Positions 1 to 10,050 of a stretch of 31,536 nucleotides of DNA are shown here, in pieces. The translations under genes were made by a program, and so were the position numbers. Source of the stretch: Ophiothrix spiculata (lineage: Eukaryota; Echinodermata; Ophiuroidea; Amphilepidida; Ophiotrichidae); NCBI GenBank assembly GCA_000969725.1, contig JXSR01S066980.1; one strand, 5' to 3'. Below the pieces are notes generated by a model, which ran no database searches, had not been told where the DNA came from, and saw only the letters and a list, made by a program, of their open reading frames with translations. The number at the start of each line of letters is the position of its first letter. Position 1 is the stretch's first letter.

Positions 1-125
1 TAAAAAGCGAGTTCTTAAAATTTGAATTTGATGCTATAAATGGATTCCTTGTAAAATTTCCTTTCTAAAAATGTATACATTTATGTAGTTTACTTAATTA
101 GTTTTCAAGTTTTGATAAAAACCAT

Positions 126-1574
126 TTTTAGGGATTGTGAGGCTCCGACCTTAAGAATCCTTTTGCATATTACAAAGCCAATCTTGCATATCTTTTTGCA
201 TTCCTGGGAAAATCAAGAAAATGTGTCATTTTCTAATTATTGTCGGGCCCTGACAATATTTACAACACAGTAGTCTATGGAGACTTTTAAAACGCTCTAA
301 AGCTCCTAACTTGAAAACAGTAAGTCCGAATTAAGGTGGATCGAAACAATATTTCTGGAAATTACAAACTGAATTTAGAGGCACTTTATTACATTGAAGA
401 AGTAAACACTGAGCAAAATGGGGGTTTTTGTAAGGAAATCGAACATACCGTTGTCAAGATATGCATGATTTTAGTTTCTTTGTTTTCTATCATTATGCCG
501 ATATATTGATAAAGTTCATGAGCAACATTGACAATATGTGCTCATTAGTATTCATCCCGGGGTATTCATATTTGCCAATATTTTACCAATATCTTATGAA
601 TAAACCTTCATACTATTTTTATTTTACATAATTTGGGCATAACACTTGGCCAATGTGTTTCTATGGGCTAAAACATTAACATAAGATTTACACATCTAAT
701 TTGCATAATTAATGAGCATTATACAAAAAGCTAATTAATTATGCAAATTAGATGGGTGGGTAAATCATACATTAAAGTTTTAGGTCATAGAAACACATTG
801 GCAAAGTTAAAAGAAGTATGAAGGTTAAGGGGTGAAAGCACATCACTCATTATTGCATTTTTGCAAATTTATTTTGTACCATAACTTTTGAACAAAGTGC
901 TTAAAGTTAATAAAAGTATACATTTCCAGAAAGGAATTTTTACAAGGAACATGATGGTGATGTTGATTTTTGACCAAAAATCAAAATTTTTGAGAAAATC
1001 ACGAAAAACACATTTTTTGCCATTTGGGTTTCCAACCAAGCTAAAAATAACATTTTTTGAAAAAATGACCTAGGAATGGGTATTTTAATTTTAAACACCC
1101 ACTCGCATGTTGCGTCTTTTTTACTTTTTTGGATTTTGGCCAATTTTTTGATTTTCATCCCAAATAAGGTCAAAAAATGGCCAAAAATGGAAAAAAGTGA
1201 ATTTTTGACCTTATTCAAAATGCAACAATGAGTGATGTGCTTTCACCCCTTAATTCATAAAATATTGGAAAAAAAATAGTATTAATGAGCATATTTTGCC
1301 AGTTTTCCTCATTAACTTCATCAATATATCGGCAGAAACAATAGAATACAAAGAAACTTTAAACAGCAATATCTCAAAAACTGTTTGTCTGATTTGGCTC
1401 AAATTTTCAAATTAAGATTGTTTTGCTTATTTTTATCTCAGTCAGAGCAACATCATTTTGCCTTTAATACCACTTTTTAAGTGAAACTTTCAGAATGCAT
1501 TTATTTAGTGTCCATCTTTCTATCTAGGTAGAAAAGAGATGAGGTTACAATCAGATCACAATCTGCACCTTTAA
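126..1574 (+). mobile_element. Degraded TTAA-family element, split by a foldback
   Basis: The outer parts match the compact element at 6305-6645. Bases about 221-330 share its AAATGTGTCATTTTCTAATT stretch followed by a TGTCGGGCCCTGACA-type palindrome, and 1478-1574 share its distal part (AAGTGAAACTTTCAG, then TAGAAAAGAGATGAGG, then a CAATCTGCACC end). The right end abuts TTAA at 1571-1574, as in the other copy. About 1.1 kb of unrelated inverted-repeat DNA sits between the halves. The left end is eroded and its position is approximate. Non-autonomous; no coding sequence seen. Confidence 0.55.
371..1470. mobile_element. Large foldback element with nested inverted arms
   Basis: Several arm pairs share one axis or nearly so. 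The outer pair is 471-598 against 1249-1378 (GCCGATATATTGAT on one side, ATCAATATATCGGC on the other). An inner pair is 603-718 against 731-830, sharing CCAATGTGTTTCTATG and ATCTAATTTGCATAATTAAT. A third is 827-868 against 1213-1252 (AAGGGGTGAAAGCACATCAC). The loop between the last two is AT-rich with poly-T/poly-A words and no credible gene. It is probably a palindromic non-autonomous DNA element, or two inserted together, inside the older TTAA element. Exact ends and a target duplication could not be fixed. Confidence 0.6.
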
Positions 1575-2371
1575 CCCTCGTCTACCCAGGGGGAGGGTTG
1601 TTGCAACCCTCCCCTAAGGTTTTCTCCCCGCTGCAGAAAAACGCAAAAGCAACCGGCACCAGGCATTTGGGTAATCTCTTTCACATCCTTTGCGGTCATT
1701 TTGATGAAAAAATTAGGGGTACCACCTAAGGTGGGGTTAGGGTGTAGGGGGGTTGATGAAGCCCCGGAAAATGTTAAGTCGCCATTTTGAAAAATATATG
1801 TGACGCGTAACATCAAAAGGTACAAGTTGTCTACCTTTGACAAAATTGAGATTTCTGTGTTACTTTAAAGAGAATAAATTAAGATTTAAAATGATACCTT
1901 GCTTGTGAAAATTGAAGTTTAAATTTTGAAGATATGGTGAATAAAGATGACAATTTTCTTATTATTTTCTTTATAATTCACGAGCTTTATTTGCCTGTAT
2001 CTCAAAATTTGCTTGGCCGAGAACTTGTACCTTTTGATGTAACGCGTCACATATGCATACTATGAAGCTGAAACTTGCAGGAATCATTTCCCTTCTTTAT
2101 TAGCAAAAAACCCGATGAAAATCGGTCATTTAGAACTTTTAGAGCAAAATTTTGATTTTGTTAGCCATTTTTGCCAAAATCCTGATTTTCCGATCCAAAC
2201 GAGCTTTATGACGTCATAATTACGTAATGCCTTGGCCAATTTTTGTGATCTTGGTATCATTGGATAGGGGAGGACCATACCTATCCATTGATAGCAAAAC
2301 CAAGTTCATAGGGGGTTCCGTTCCAAAATATTAGACGTGTTACAAAAAATAGCCTTGGCAGACGAGAACCT
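1575..2371. mobile_element. Inverted-repeat element, CCCTCGTCTACC ends
   Basis: The left end CCCTCGTCTACCCAGGG pairs with GCCTTGGCAGACGAGAACC at the right (imperfect, about 18 bp). A second internal inverted pair is 1794-1832 against 2008-2056, sharing GTGACGCGTWACATCAAAAG and GGTACAAGTT. It begins directly after the TTAA of the preceding element. A 90-codon frame on the minus strand across 1571-1843 runs through the TIR and a hairpin and is not a credible gene. A perfect TGACGTCA (CRE/ATF core) lies at 2209-2216; whether it functions is unknown. No convincing target duplication. Confidence 0.5.
1590..1614. repeat. Perfect hairpin, 11-bp stem, 3-nt loop
   Basis: Arm GGGGAGGGTTG (1590-1600), loop TTG, arm CAACCCTCCCC (1604-1614). 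A smaller one, CCACC-TAA-GGTGG, lies at 1732-1744. Both sit inside the CCCTCGTCTACC-ended element. Confidence 0.85.
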
Positions 2372-2405
2372 TCATACTATTTTTATTTTACAAATTTGGG
2401 TATTA
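2369..2405 (+). repeat. Fragment shared with 603-642
   Basis: ACCTTCATACTATTTTTATT followed by TTACAAATTTGGG is nearly identical to 604-642 in the foldback upstream. It is either a relic of a second copy of that foldback or a shared end. It starts exactly where the CCCTCGTCTACC element ends. Confidence 0.6.
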
Positions 2406-3232
2406 ATTAAATTTTAAAAATTAAATGCTTGCTGATTGAAGTTGAATTAAATCCTCGACTTAAATCTGTTACAAGTTTTTGGTCAGTGTAAATGAGGTAT
2501 AAGTTCCTATCCCGCGACACAACTTACATTCCAATTGTGTAAACACAAATAAATAAACTCTTACAAATATAATAATTAGAGGTAACAAACATGATAAAAA
2601 TATAAACAAACTATCTATTTTTATCTTGTGCTCCAGTTTAGATTGATGAGGTTCACAGGTAATGATGGGGGCTATGCTATAATTTGATCAGGTTTTATTG
2701 GTTTTATGTATTTTTATCTCTTTGTTTCGTTTAATTAGCCAAAAAAAAGTTATAAACAAAACAACACTCCCAGGTGCCATCATGCCAAAGTCGGATTAAA
2801 ACACCCACATCAGTATTCATGGAAAACAACTGTGCAGAGTTAGGATAGATACAAGAATTAGTAACTAACATACTTGAATTAAAATTAATTAAAATTGGAA
2901 TGAAATTGAATTTAACAGATCTAAATGAAACAAGAAATTTGAAAATCATAATTAAAGATCTTGTTTTAGCATGAAAAAGTTAAGTGCATGAATTCCCTGA
3001 GCTTTTTGCAGCGGTGTGGCTTGAGTCTTTATGATATTGTCAACAGTAACTTTCAAAGTTGTTATTTCACCCTTTAAAATATGTATGCTGAGAGATTGTG
3101 TCAGTGCAAAATTATGCACTAAATTGGGCTACTGAAGTAAGGGAGGGGTAAACCAATGTAGAATTAGTACTGATATAAGATGTAAACTTGTTGAATCCTA
3201 TCTCTACAAAATTCTGCCAAAAACTAGGAGAA
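2406..3232. other. AT-rich non-coding stretch
   Basis: No exon with paired splice signals, no inverted repeat longer than about 12 bp and no RNA gene was found. Short open frames here (for example a 72-codon minus frame at 2731-2949) have no protein-like composition. Confidence 0.5.
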
Positions 3233-3707
3233 TTAAAGAGACTGGCCTAGATTCTTCCTACTAATTTTTTAACCTATATATTTTTGTACATGCATGTTTA
3301 TAGTAATACAACCTTCAAGTAGTTTTCCATGATTTTCAGGAATATTGGAGAAAATTGCAATTCCTTTCCTGCTTTAATTTTTTTCACCGGCGAAAAAAAC
3401 CAAGATGTGAAAACAGTGTTTCTAGTTTCAAAATTTAATAAGATTTTGTTTCTACACATGTGATAGGTAAACAAATTATTTTTGATAACATTGTTTTTCT
3501 TTTAATATACATTAAATTATCTGGTAAATCCAGATCTTGAGGTACAAATTTAGGATTCAGAAAACTTAGAAAATTAGTTATCTCTCAATTTGAGCCATTT
3601 CTGTGTAAATTTCTGTACTTTTTTGGATATTACTACACTTTTATGCTTTATTTAAAGCATTTCCTTAAGTTTTTAATTCTAAGTGGAATCTAGGCTAGTC
3701 CCTTTAA
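3233..3707 (+). mobile_element. TTAA-flanked AGGGACT element, copy A
   Basis: TTAA at 3233-3236 is followed by AGAGACTGGCCTAGATTC, and GAATCTAGGCTAGTCCCT precedes TTAA at 3704-3707. TTAA duplications and AGGG-type TIRs point to piggyBac-like transposition; the element is non-autonomous. A near-palindrome around CCGG sits at about 3375-3397. Compared with copies B and C, this copy has lost about 70 bp in the region that holds a 75-codon frame in copy B. Orientation is the same as copy B and opposite to copy C. Confidence 0.85.
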
Positions 3708-4047
3708 CTGGACAGAGCTTTGAAATGTAGAAATGAGCTCAGAATGTGTAGGCCTAAAAAAGATGGTTCTTTTGAAACCCACAGAATGAAAAAAATCCAT
3801 GTAAAATTTAGCTTCGAATTAATTTTGTTTTGGTAAAAGCTCAGTGCTGAATCAAAATTGAACCCTAAGCATATAAAAAAGGCAAAAAAACATAATTACC
3901 CACTGGGTGCAACAGTGCTTTTCAGACAAGTCAGCATACCTGTTGCAAAAAGTTTTTTTGGTTACTTTTACAAATTTGATCATGATGTCTTTTTTGTCAC
4001 CATTTTTCTATTGGTAAGTTTTTTACTATGCTCTTTGTACAATCATT
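3708..4047. other. Non-coding stretch without recognisable features
   Basis: AT-rich sequence. A 63-codon frame at 3858-4049 is low-complexity and hydrophobic at its end, has no start or splice support, and is not called. Confidence 0.4.
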
Positions 4048-4284
4048 AAGATGTTTTTGTAAACCCTTCGGGTTTTCCACCCCTGGGGTAGGCTTCGGAT
4101 TACCATCCGTTGTCGACATATATTTATCTCTGTACATTAAATAATATCTGGAATATCCGTATTTAAGATGTTTTGTAAACCCTTCGGGTTTTCCACCCCT
4201 GGGGTAGGCTTCGGATCTCCATCCGTTGTCGACTTACATTTACCTCTGTATTTAAATGATGTCGGGAATATCCATATTAAAAGT
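4048..4284 (+). repeat. Tandem duplication, 117-bp period, with TTCG hairpin
   Basis: Unit 1 starts AAGATG at 4048 and unit 2 at 4165. Each contains AAACCC-TTCG-GGTTT, a 6-bp (5 strict plus wobble-free closing) stem with a TTCG tetraloop, then CCACCCCTGGGGTAGG, itself with a short CCCC/GGGG stem, then TCCGTTGTCGAC. A third, decayed start follows near 4308. Together with the tail at 4430-4604 this may be the 3' region of a retrotransposon. Confidence 0.85.
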
Positions 4285-4429
4285 ATTTGCTTTTTGTAAA
4301 TTCATTAAGATTATATTCCTTTTGTAAACATTTTCATAAATTACGTTAATAATCTGGGTTTTTATACCAGCATCACTTCAACTGCTTTCAAACTAGCTAT
4401 AGAAAATTATGAATTTTTGACCACTGGTT

Positions 4430-4604
4430 TGTGTTAAATGTTTTGTCTGTGTCACTTGTAAAGGTGGTGTAACTCTTTTCAGGCTATGCCTTTTGTTACA
4501 CTTCCTCCATCCTTGTTTTTGTACGTAGGCCCTATTTATGTTCTATTTGATTTGTATTTATATGTTTTATGATGGAAAATAAAATGAATCTGAATAATAA
4601 TAGC
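4430..4604 (+). mobile_element. Possible 3' tail of a non-LTR retrotransposon
   Basis: The stretch runs from GGTGTAACTCTTTTCAGGC through a pyrimidine-rich segment to AATAAAATGAATCTGAATAA followed by TAATAG, a polyadenylation-like signal next to a short tandem tail. Such endings are usual for CR1/L2/RTE-type LINE 3' ends. No reverse transcriptase is present, so this would be a 5'-truncated copy. An ordinary gene 3' end is an alternative. Confidence 0.35.
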
Positions 4605-4888
4605 AAAAATGCAAAACCCTTCATGTTTCAATTTTATTCTTTAGGTTCCGTTTGCAGGACCAGGACCTACACATATTTCAAGTCAGTTGATACCTTGTAG
4701 TTACAAAAGGGTTGTTGGGCATATGCCCCAAGCAAAATCAGGGTCTCTGGTATTTCAATTGGTTTGTTTCCTTTGCAAAATTGTTGCATTTTCTTTTCAA
4801 AAGTTTACAAACTTCGTGCCATTTGGCTGAAAATTAGAGCATTTTGTCACAAAACTGAAGAAAATTTGTGCCAATATAGCACCGGGAT

Positions 4889-5129
4889 CAGTGTTCCCGC
4901 TAAGGATTTTGACTTTGCGCCAAAGCGACATAAAAGAAAGAAAAATACATCTCGCCACTGCCAATTTTGGAAAGATCACCTCAAAAATGAGAGTAATTTT
5001 GAATATAATCTGAATAAAATGAAAGAAGTGAATGTTGTGTTTAACTACTTTTTGTTTTGGGAACCCCTTGCGCCAATATTTTGAGCTTCTGCGCCAATTT
5101 CGCGACATACGGCCTTAGCGGGAACACTG
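4889..5129. mobile_element. hAT-like MITE with 8-bp target duplication
   Basis: The TIRs are CAGTGTTCCCGCTAAGG (left) and CCTTAGCGGGAACACTG (right). They are flanked by identical 8-bp duplications ACCGGGAT at 4881-4888 and 5130-5137. A CAGTG-type end with an 8-bp TSD is the hAT signature. The 241-bp body carries several GCGCCAA words near both ends (TTTGCGCCAAAGCGAC, TTGCGCCAATATTTTG). It has no transposase, so it is non-autonomous. The open frames crossing it on both strands (about 103-106 codons) are products of the palindromic ends and are not genes. Confidence 0.93.
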
Positions 5130-5137
5130 ACCGGGAT

Positions 5138-5749
5138 ATAGCACAAATGTTGGCAAAAACATGTAATTTGACCAAAAATTAGGTGATTTGGTTTATGAAT
5201 GGGTATTTGGATGGGTGGCCTTTCAAATTTTGCAGAGGCACGTTCCTATCCCAAAACCAAATTTGAGTACCCTCCCGGAGGTACTTTTATTTTACTAAAG
5301 GTGTATTATTGGTTGTTATGCAGACTGCAACTTTGAATGTAAGCATAAATTTTTGAACATAAACCTATGATGATATTGATGCAGAAAAGGGGTCCCTTTG
5401 GCGCTTTCTATATTTTGTTGTCCCTTCCGTGGAGGTCCCTTTGGTTCTTTTTTTGCCCCTACCCCTGAGGTGTTTGTTTGGTAATTCATCTTACACCTGG
5501 TAGTATACTCAATGTATCTTTACACATGGGAGTAGAACGCAAAACTACCTCACCATTTATGGTCATCAAATCTGGCTGACTGGGAGTCATGACAACATGA
5601 ACCATGTTTCAAGGGGTGAAATGAATGTTACAAATCGTTCCCTCGCTATCATGCATGAGAGCTGGTATCAGTTCCTTTTCGTTCATTCAATTATTTTCCC
5701 AGTTCAATGTCTTCTTGCAAAATCAATTGAAAAAAAAACCAGCTCTAGG
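5138..5749. other. Interspersed low-grade repeats, no gene
   Basis: Between 5210 and 5475 there are degenerate phrases such as GAGTACCCTCCCGGAGGTAC (with an AGTACC/GGTACT stem) and GGTCCCTTTGG repeated at 5390 and 5446. They resemble the price-tag-like repeats at 12590-12910. No coding evidence. Confidence 0.4.
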
Positions 5750-5752
5750 TAA

Positions 5753-6017
5753 AGGTCAGATTATACTTTTTTTGAGCTACCAAACATTTGGTGCATCAAG
5801 TCTTTGTCATCTTATAATCTGATATATAGTTACAATGTATTTTCTATTAGTAACGGATGCTTGGTGATGAAAAATCAATACTCCACCAAATCTTCTTTGC
5901 TTGGTGATTTTCAACACCAATCATCCGTTATTGATTAGAAGATGCATTGGAAATAATGTAATAACAAAGACTTGTTGCACCAAATGTTTGATAGCTCAAA
6001 ATAGTATGTTTTCACCT
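5753..6017. mobile_element. Palindromic MITE, TAA target duplication
   Basis: The left arm 5753-5880 and right arm 5905-6017 are inverted copies, sharing CAAACATTTGGTGCA, CAAGTCTTTGT and TAACGGATG-TTGGTG, with a short loop. Ends are AGGTCAG and TTCACCT, flanked by TAA at 5750-5752 and 6018-6020. A 3-bp TWA-type duplication suggests PIF/Harbinger, but three bases in AT-rich DNA is weak evidence. The transcript would fold into one long hairpin. Confidence 0.75.
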
Positions 6018-6304
6018 TAACACACCACAGTATGATTATGTATTGACTATCACCAACATAATTTATAAGCTTAATAATTTATATTAAAATCTTTGTGTTT
6101 CTGTATCTTTTTTGGAGAGACCTTGTCATGTACGTCTTTTTATTTGTATAGTTTACCTGCCAAATTAAGTTTTCAATAAATATGTGCTTTCATCTACATG
6201 ATGTGTACATCAGTATGTTTTAACTCAACAGATTTAATTGCATGCGATGTTTGCCAATTTTATGATCCCAAATACAGCTCATTAAATGTTGCATCTGATC
6301 TTAA

Positions 6305-6645
6305 AGGGGCAATTCATGATCCACTTTTCTCTCTCAAAGTCACCTCTATCAAAATTGAGTTTCTTAGCCTATAAGAATCTTCAACTGGTATAAGTTGCGA
6401 TCCCCAAACCATTCTTTCATATGTGCTTGCATTTTTGAGAAAAGTGAGAAAATGTGTCATTTTCTAATTATTGTCGGGGCCCCGACAGTAACCTTATGGG
6501 GATTTTCAAAATGCTGAAAAGCTTGTAACTTGGAAACGAATGGTTGGAATCAAGTGAAATTTTCAGTATATATATTGTGCTCTTCTTTGTATTTAGCTGG
6601 AAAAGAAGCAAGGTTTTTGTCACATCAAAATCATGAATTGCACTT
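6305..6645 (+). mobile_element. TTAA-flanked AGGGGCAATTC element
   Basis: TTAA at 6301-6304 precedes AGGGGCAATTCATGAT, and ATCATGAATTGCACTT ends before TTAA at 6646-6649, giving a 16-bp TIR with two mismatches. A perfect 16-bp palindrome TGTCGGGGCCCCGACA lies at 6472-6487. The related copies at about 126-1574 and 31262-31377 also meet TTAA at one end. The flanks additionally contain ATCTGAT on both sides (6293-6299, 6649-6655); I prefer TTAA as the duplication because it recurs in the family. Non-coding. Confidence 0.85.
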
Positions 6646-6888
6646 TTAATCTGATAGCAAAGACAATGGCAAATGAAAGCCAATGTTATGTTTACTGTTA
6701 ACATTTTCATATATCACATCTATGGCAACATTTACATTGTTGATTATTTTGTAGTGATTCAAAAAATAGCTAATTTCAGTAACTTATCTAGTGCTTTAAA
6801 ATATGACAATTTTGTCTCAAAAGCTGGCATATAGGTACTTATTAAATAATATAATAAACATCAGGAATGCATGCAAAAATATTGTTAA

Positions 6889-7404
6889 AGCCGCATAAAA
6901 AAATAAGTTGTTTCTTGTCTGAAGGTTTCTCAAAATGTGAGGAGGGAGGGAGGTGTTTTTTTAAGGTTGGAGAGAGCCAGAACAATCCAGATGCTGCAAG
7001 ACTGCACTAGAACTGGTATCGTTCCCCTGATCGCCCCTCCCACGGACCCAGCAACGAGCCCAGGCATCGCGCGAAGCGCGATGCCTGTGCTTGATATCAA
7101 CTGTGATAGAGGCTGTTGGACAGGTGATGTTGGACAAGTGGACAAGGCACTGAAACCAGGGCTAGACTGCACATTCAGTTGCTGTCTAATTTTAACTCGA
7201 TGTGATATCATGTATATAGATGTTCCGTTGTTAAAAACATCAACAATTAAAAGAATCCTTTAAAGAGGAAAGCGGGTCTTGATATTTGACCGATTGAACT
7301 CAATTTTTAACACCTCTTTAGCATTTTTGCACAAAAAAAAGTGGTGCGGCACCAAAAAGTGAGGAGGGAGGGGACAAGAAACAACTTTATTTTTTTATGC
7401 GGCC
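6889..7404. mobile_element. DNA element with GCCGCATAAAAAAATAAG ends
   Basis: The left end GCCGCATAAAAAAATAAG, then TTGTTTCTTGTC, is mirrored at the right by GACAAGAAACAAC, then a T-run and ATGCGGC, a TIR of about 30 bp. TAA flanks both sides (6886-6888, 7405-7407). Next inside is GTGAGGAGGGAGG, present in the same orientation near both ends (6939-6953 and 7358-7373). The 516-bp interior is noticeably less AT-rich than its surroundings and is open on both strands for about 93-108 codons, but no known domain is visible. It may be captured sequence rather than a transposase. Confidence 0.85.
7061..7087. repeat. Perfect hairpin, 12-bp stem, GAA loop
   Basis: CAGGCATCGCGC (7061-7072), loop GAA, then GCGCGATGCCTG (7076-7087). 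It is very GC-rich for this AT-rich window and sits in the middle of the element at 6889-7404. Confidence 0.9.
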
Positions 7405-7591
7405 TAATGTCAATCAGTAAGTATTAGTATTAGGCCTCTTGACAAATGTTTACTATTTTTGAAAAACATACTTCCAAAATAATGAACTATCAAGAATTTT
7501 GGCAAACAAAAATTAGATCAAAATTCTTAACACGGGTGGGAAACATTAAACATAACATCCAGTTTCACGTGCCTTAAATACACAACGCAGT

Positions 7592-7785
7592 GGTACACAC
7601 AGTCACCATCAGAATATCAACCTTGACCAGTAAGATTTTACATAAGACAAAAAACAAAACATCTATCACTTTTTTTTTCAAAATTGGTACACACAGTCAC
7701 CATCAGAATATCAACCTTGACCTTTAAAGATTTTACTTAAGACAAAAACAAAACAGCTATCACTTTTTTTTCTTCCAAAATTCAA
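7592..7785 (+). repeat. Tandem duplication, 94-bp period
   Basis: GGTACACACAGTCACCATCA starts unit 1 at 7592 and unit 2 at 7686. The copies differ by a few substitutions and small indels in the A- and T-runs, so the duplication is fairly recent. Confidence 0.92.
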
Positions 7786-8007
7786 TTGTTAAAAGAAAAA
7801 ACATACATTTATGTCAGATTTTTGTTTTCACATCTGCTTCAAATTTGATTAGCTATTTATTTTTGTCTTGGTCCTATAGAGTTTCTCACTGTTTGAAATT
7901 TGAAAAGCAAAAATGATATAATAATATAAGAATCTGACAAGATTGAAAATTTGAAGCCAATTCGCTTGTATGTTTAGGACTTGCTTTTTGAGAGCCAAAT
8001 TGAATAC

Positions 8008-8517
8008 GCCAGTACAAGAAAACCCCAACTCCAATAGCTCCTTTCTGTAAATTATACATACAAAATATCATATCTGAAAATGTTTTCACATCAGGCCAAA
8101 AAAATTAATTGTTGTGTTGCCCTCAAGTGGGATTTCTGAAAAATTGAGTCGGTCGGTCGGAAATTTTTTTTTTTTTAATTATTTTTTTTAAAGCACCTAA
8201 AGTACCTAATTTGGGTGTATTTTCCACAATTTTCAAAATATTTTCTCAAAAAACACCCAATCTGAGCAAAATTGGGTGCTTTGCCGACCCTAATATATTT
8301 TTTTAAATTTTTGAATAGGGTCGGTCGCTGATGGCAACATAACAATTTTTTTTTTTTGGCCTCACTAAAAAGCATTTCCATGTCTATATTCCAATCATAG
8401 TGTCACATTTGACCTTGTAGTTGAGTTTTTTATATTAGACTTTGTTAGATAATTGTTATAGTAGGCCTATATAGTTGCAGAGGGGGGCTCATGGAGTTGG
8501 GGTTTTCTTGTACTGGC
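8008..8517. repeat. Inverted repeat flanking an inserted MITE
   Basis: The left arm 8008-8040 (GCCAGTACAAGAAAACCCC, then AACTCC) is inverted at 8487-8517 (GGAGTTGGGGTTTTCTTGTA, then CTGGC). The interval holds the GGCC-ended MITE at 8094-8361 plus about 125 bp of AT-rich DNA. It was probably a smaller foldback into which the MITE jumped. Confidence 0.7.
8094..8361. mobile_element. MITE with GGCCAAAAAAATTAATTG ends, TCA duplication
   Basis: The left end GGCCAAAAAAATTAATTG, then TTGTGTTGCC, is mirrored by GGCAACATAACAA, a T-run and GGCC. TCA flanks both sides (8091-8093, 8362-8364). A second inner inverted pair GTCGGTCGG (8149-8160) against CCGACC (8284-8289) is accompanied by TTGGGTGY words. 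The end sequence resembles that of the element at 6889-7404 in layout (GGCC/GCCG, A-run, TTGTT), so the two may be distantly related. Non-coding. Confidence 0.85.
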
Positions 8518-8529
8518 TGTTTAGGCGCG

Positions 8530-9030
8530 CGCAAGTCGATTTCGAGTTTATCGTTACCCGCCCGCATCACTTTTTGGACACTAAAAATACCCGCGTCAAA
8601 TTTTCAAAATTGCCAAAATAATTCATTATTTTCAAAATATCATCGTTTTCAATAGTTTCAGCAATTTGAAACATATTTGTGTTTGTAAAATATAAAAATT
8701 CATAACTTGAAGCGAAACCAGGCTTTTGTGAGGCCCTACCTTTCATATATAATAGAAAACATCAAACATGTTTTCTAAAATACTATTTTATTCTCAAATG
8801 ATCAGGTAAAGTAAAAGTAAAGGTGCAGATCTAGATCTTGTGATAAATTTCAACTGTATCAAATGCTTAAGTTTTAGCTAAAATATTGCACCAAATGGTA
8901 CCATTTTAACATCATTTTTCAAAATTTTCCTATAGCTCAGGGGGCCACATCCCCCCTCAGACTCCCCCCTGCGTCGCACAAGTGCGACAGCCGGCGCTTT
9001 GCGCCGTTTGCCCCGCCACATAAAACACCC
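8530..9030. repeat. Repeat region with GC-rich double hairpin
   Basis: 8550-8690 (ACCCGCCCGCATCAC, then ACCCGCGTC, then ATAATTCATTATTTTC) resembles 15690-15800 (ACCTGCCCGCGTTATG, then CCCCGCATTTTGCG, then AATTCATTATTTGC), so it is a dispersed, diverged repeat. At 8930-9010 a C/G-rich patch carries GTCGCAC-AA-GTGCGAC (8973-8988) and CGGCGC-TTT-GCGCCG (8992-9006) back to back. The middle part is AT-rich and featureless. Confidence 0.5.
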
Positions 9031-9329
9031 ACCAACCGCCACTGTACATTATCATATATTGCTGATTGCAGTTCTCAGCATTTCACTTATTCTAAAACTT
9101 ATCAAACTAGAATTGAAATTCCACTAATAGATTCATCCTAGGTGAAAGGACCTGGACTTGGACCTTGAATAGGGAATATGCTTCAAATTAATATCTGGGA
9201 CACACGACTCACTAAATATTTTCAAAAAGACAGGGAAAAAACAATTTAAAAACTTTCTCTTTTTCATGGTTTTTCACCTTTGAAGAAGGGTGGTGGTTTT
9301 CCACATTTATCCATTCCAAGATCAATTCA

Positions 9330-10000
9330 GCGGAACCTGAGACAATTAAAACTGAAACCTTCAGGTTTAATTGTCTCAGGCGGAACTCACAATTTAGATG
9401 CGATCTGAATTTGGATACCCTCATATATCAAAAATATCAACATTCTGATACCCGTATCAGATTTAGGATACGGAGGGTACCCAAATTCTGATTCGCCTGT
9501 CGGTGGAGTAGGTAACAAATCGATAGCATAACCTGGCAAATAAGTGTAGAAAATCTTTCTTGCATCTACAATAAATATACCTGTGAAAATGTCATTTCCA
9601 TCTATGCAAATTCCATTAAACAGGTTTGAAACTTGTCCTAACCACAGAAAGTAACATAATTTGGGGAAACTTTGTTAGAATTAGACGACAGATGATAATA
9701 ATGTCATTGACTTTTGTACGTACCGCTATATATGGTTCGTGTCGAAGCCAAATATATTCATTGCTATGTGCACTGCCATGATTGCAGTGCACATGAAATG
9801 ATGACATAGCAGAAAACTAATGCTTTAGCCGTATTAATTCAGGGATCATCTAGAACTCTTTACAAGTGGTGAATAGCAAATTTCCCATCGCAAATTGTGT
9901 ACATGTACGTATTTGGACCCGTTTTAGCTATGTTAACATTTTAAACTAAATTCAGATACGTATCCGATTTTGTGAGTTCCACTGACCTGAGATTTTGTGT
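9330..10000. mobile_element. Inverted-repeat region, probable decayed DNA element
   Basis: 9370-9420 (CTCAGGCGGAACTCACAA, then GATCTGAATTTGG) is inverted at about 9949-10000 (AAATTCAGATACG, then TGTGAGTTCCACTGACCTGAG). At the left end an added hairpin has a 15-bp stem, CCTGAGACAATTAAA (9336-9350) against TTTAATTGTCTCAGG (9366-9380). GATACGGAGGGTACCC-type words occur inside at 9468-9482. No open frame is credible and the exact ends are not resolved. Confidence 0.55.
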
Positions 10001-10050
10001 AGGCTAAATATAAATACTTTGCATTGTAATTTGAGAAGTTTCCGAGGTTT

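Noticed and set aside
4048-4284. TTCG hairpins as a transcription terminator or CRISPR-like repeat
   Set aside because: Only two units in a eukaryotic context; it is a tandem duplication.
4764-5108. 106- and 103-codon frames on opposite strands
   Set aside because: Both run through the hAT-like MITE and its TIRs; no splice or start support.
6293-6655. ATCTGAT on both sides of the element at 6305-6645 as a 7-bp target duplication
   Set aside because: TTAA next to the TIR recurs in the other family copies and fits the end alignment better; the heptamer is probably coincidence.
6930-7263. Overlapping 93- and 108-codon frames on both strands
   Set aside because: They lie inside a TIR-bounded element and cross its GC-rich hairpin; openness on both strands reflects base composition, and no domain is visible.
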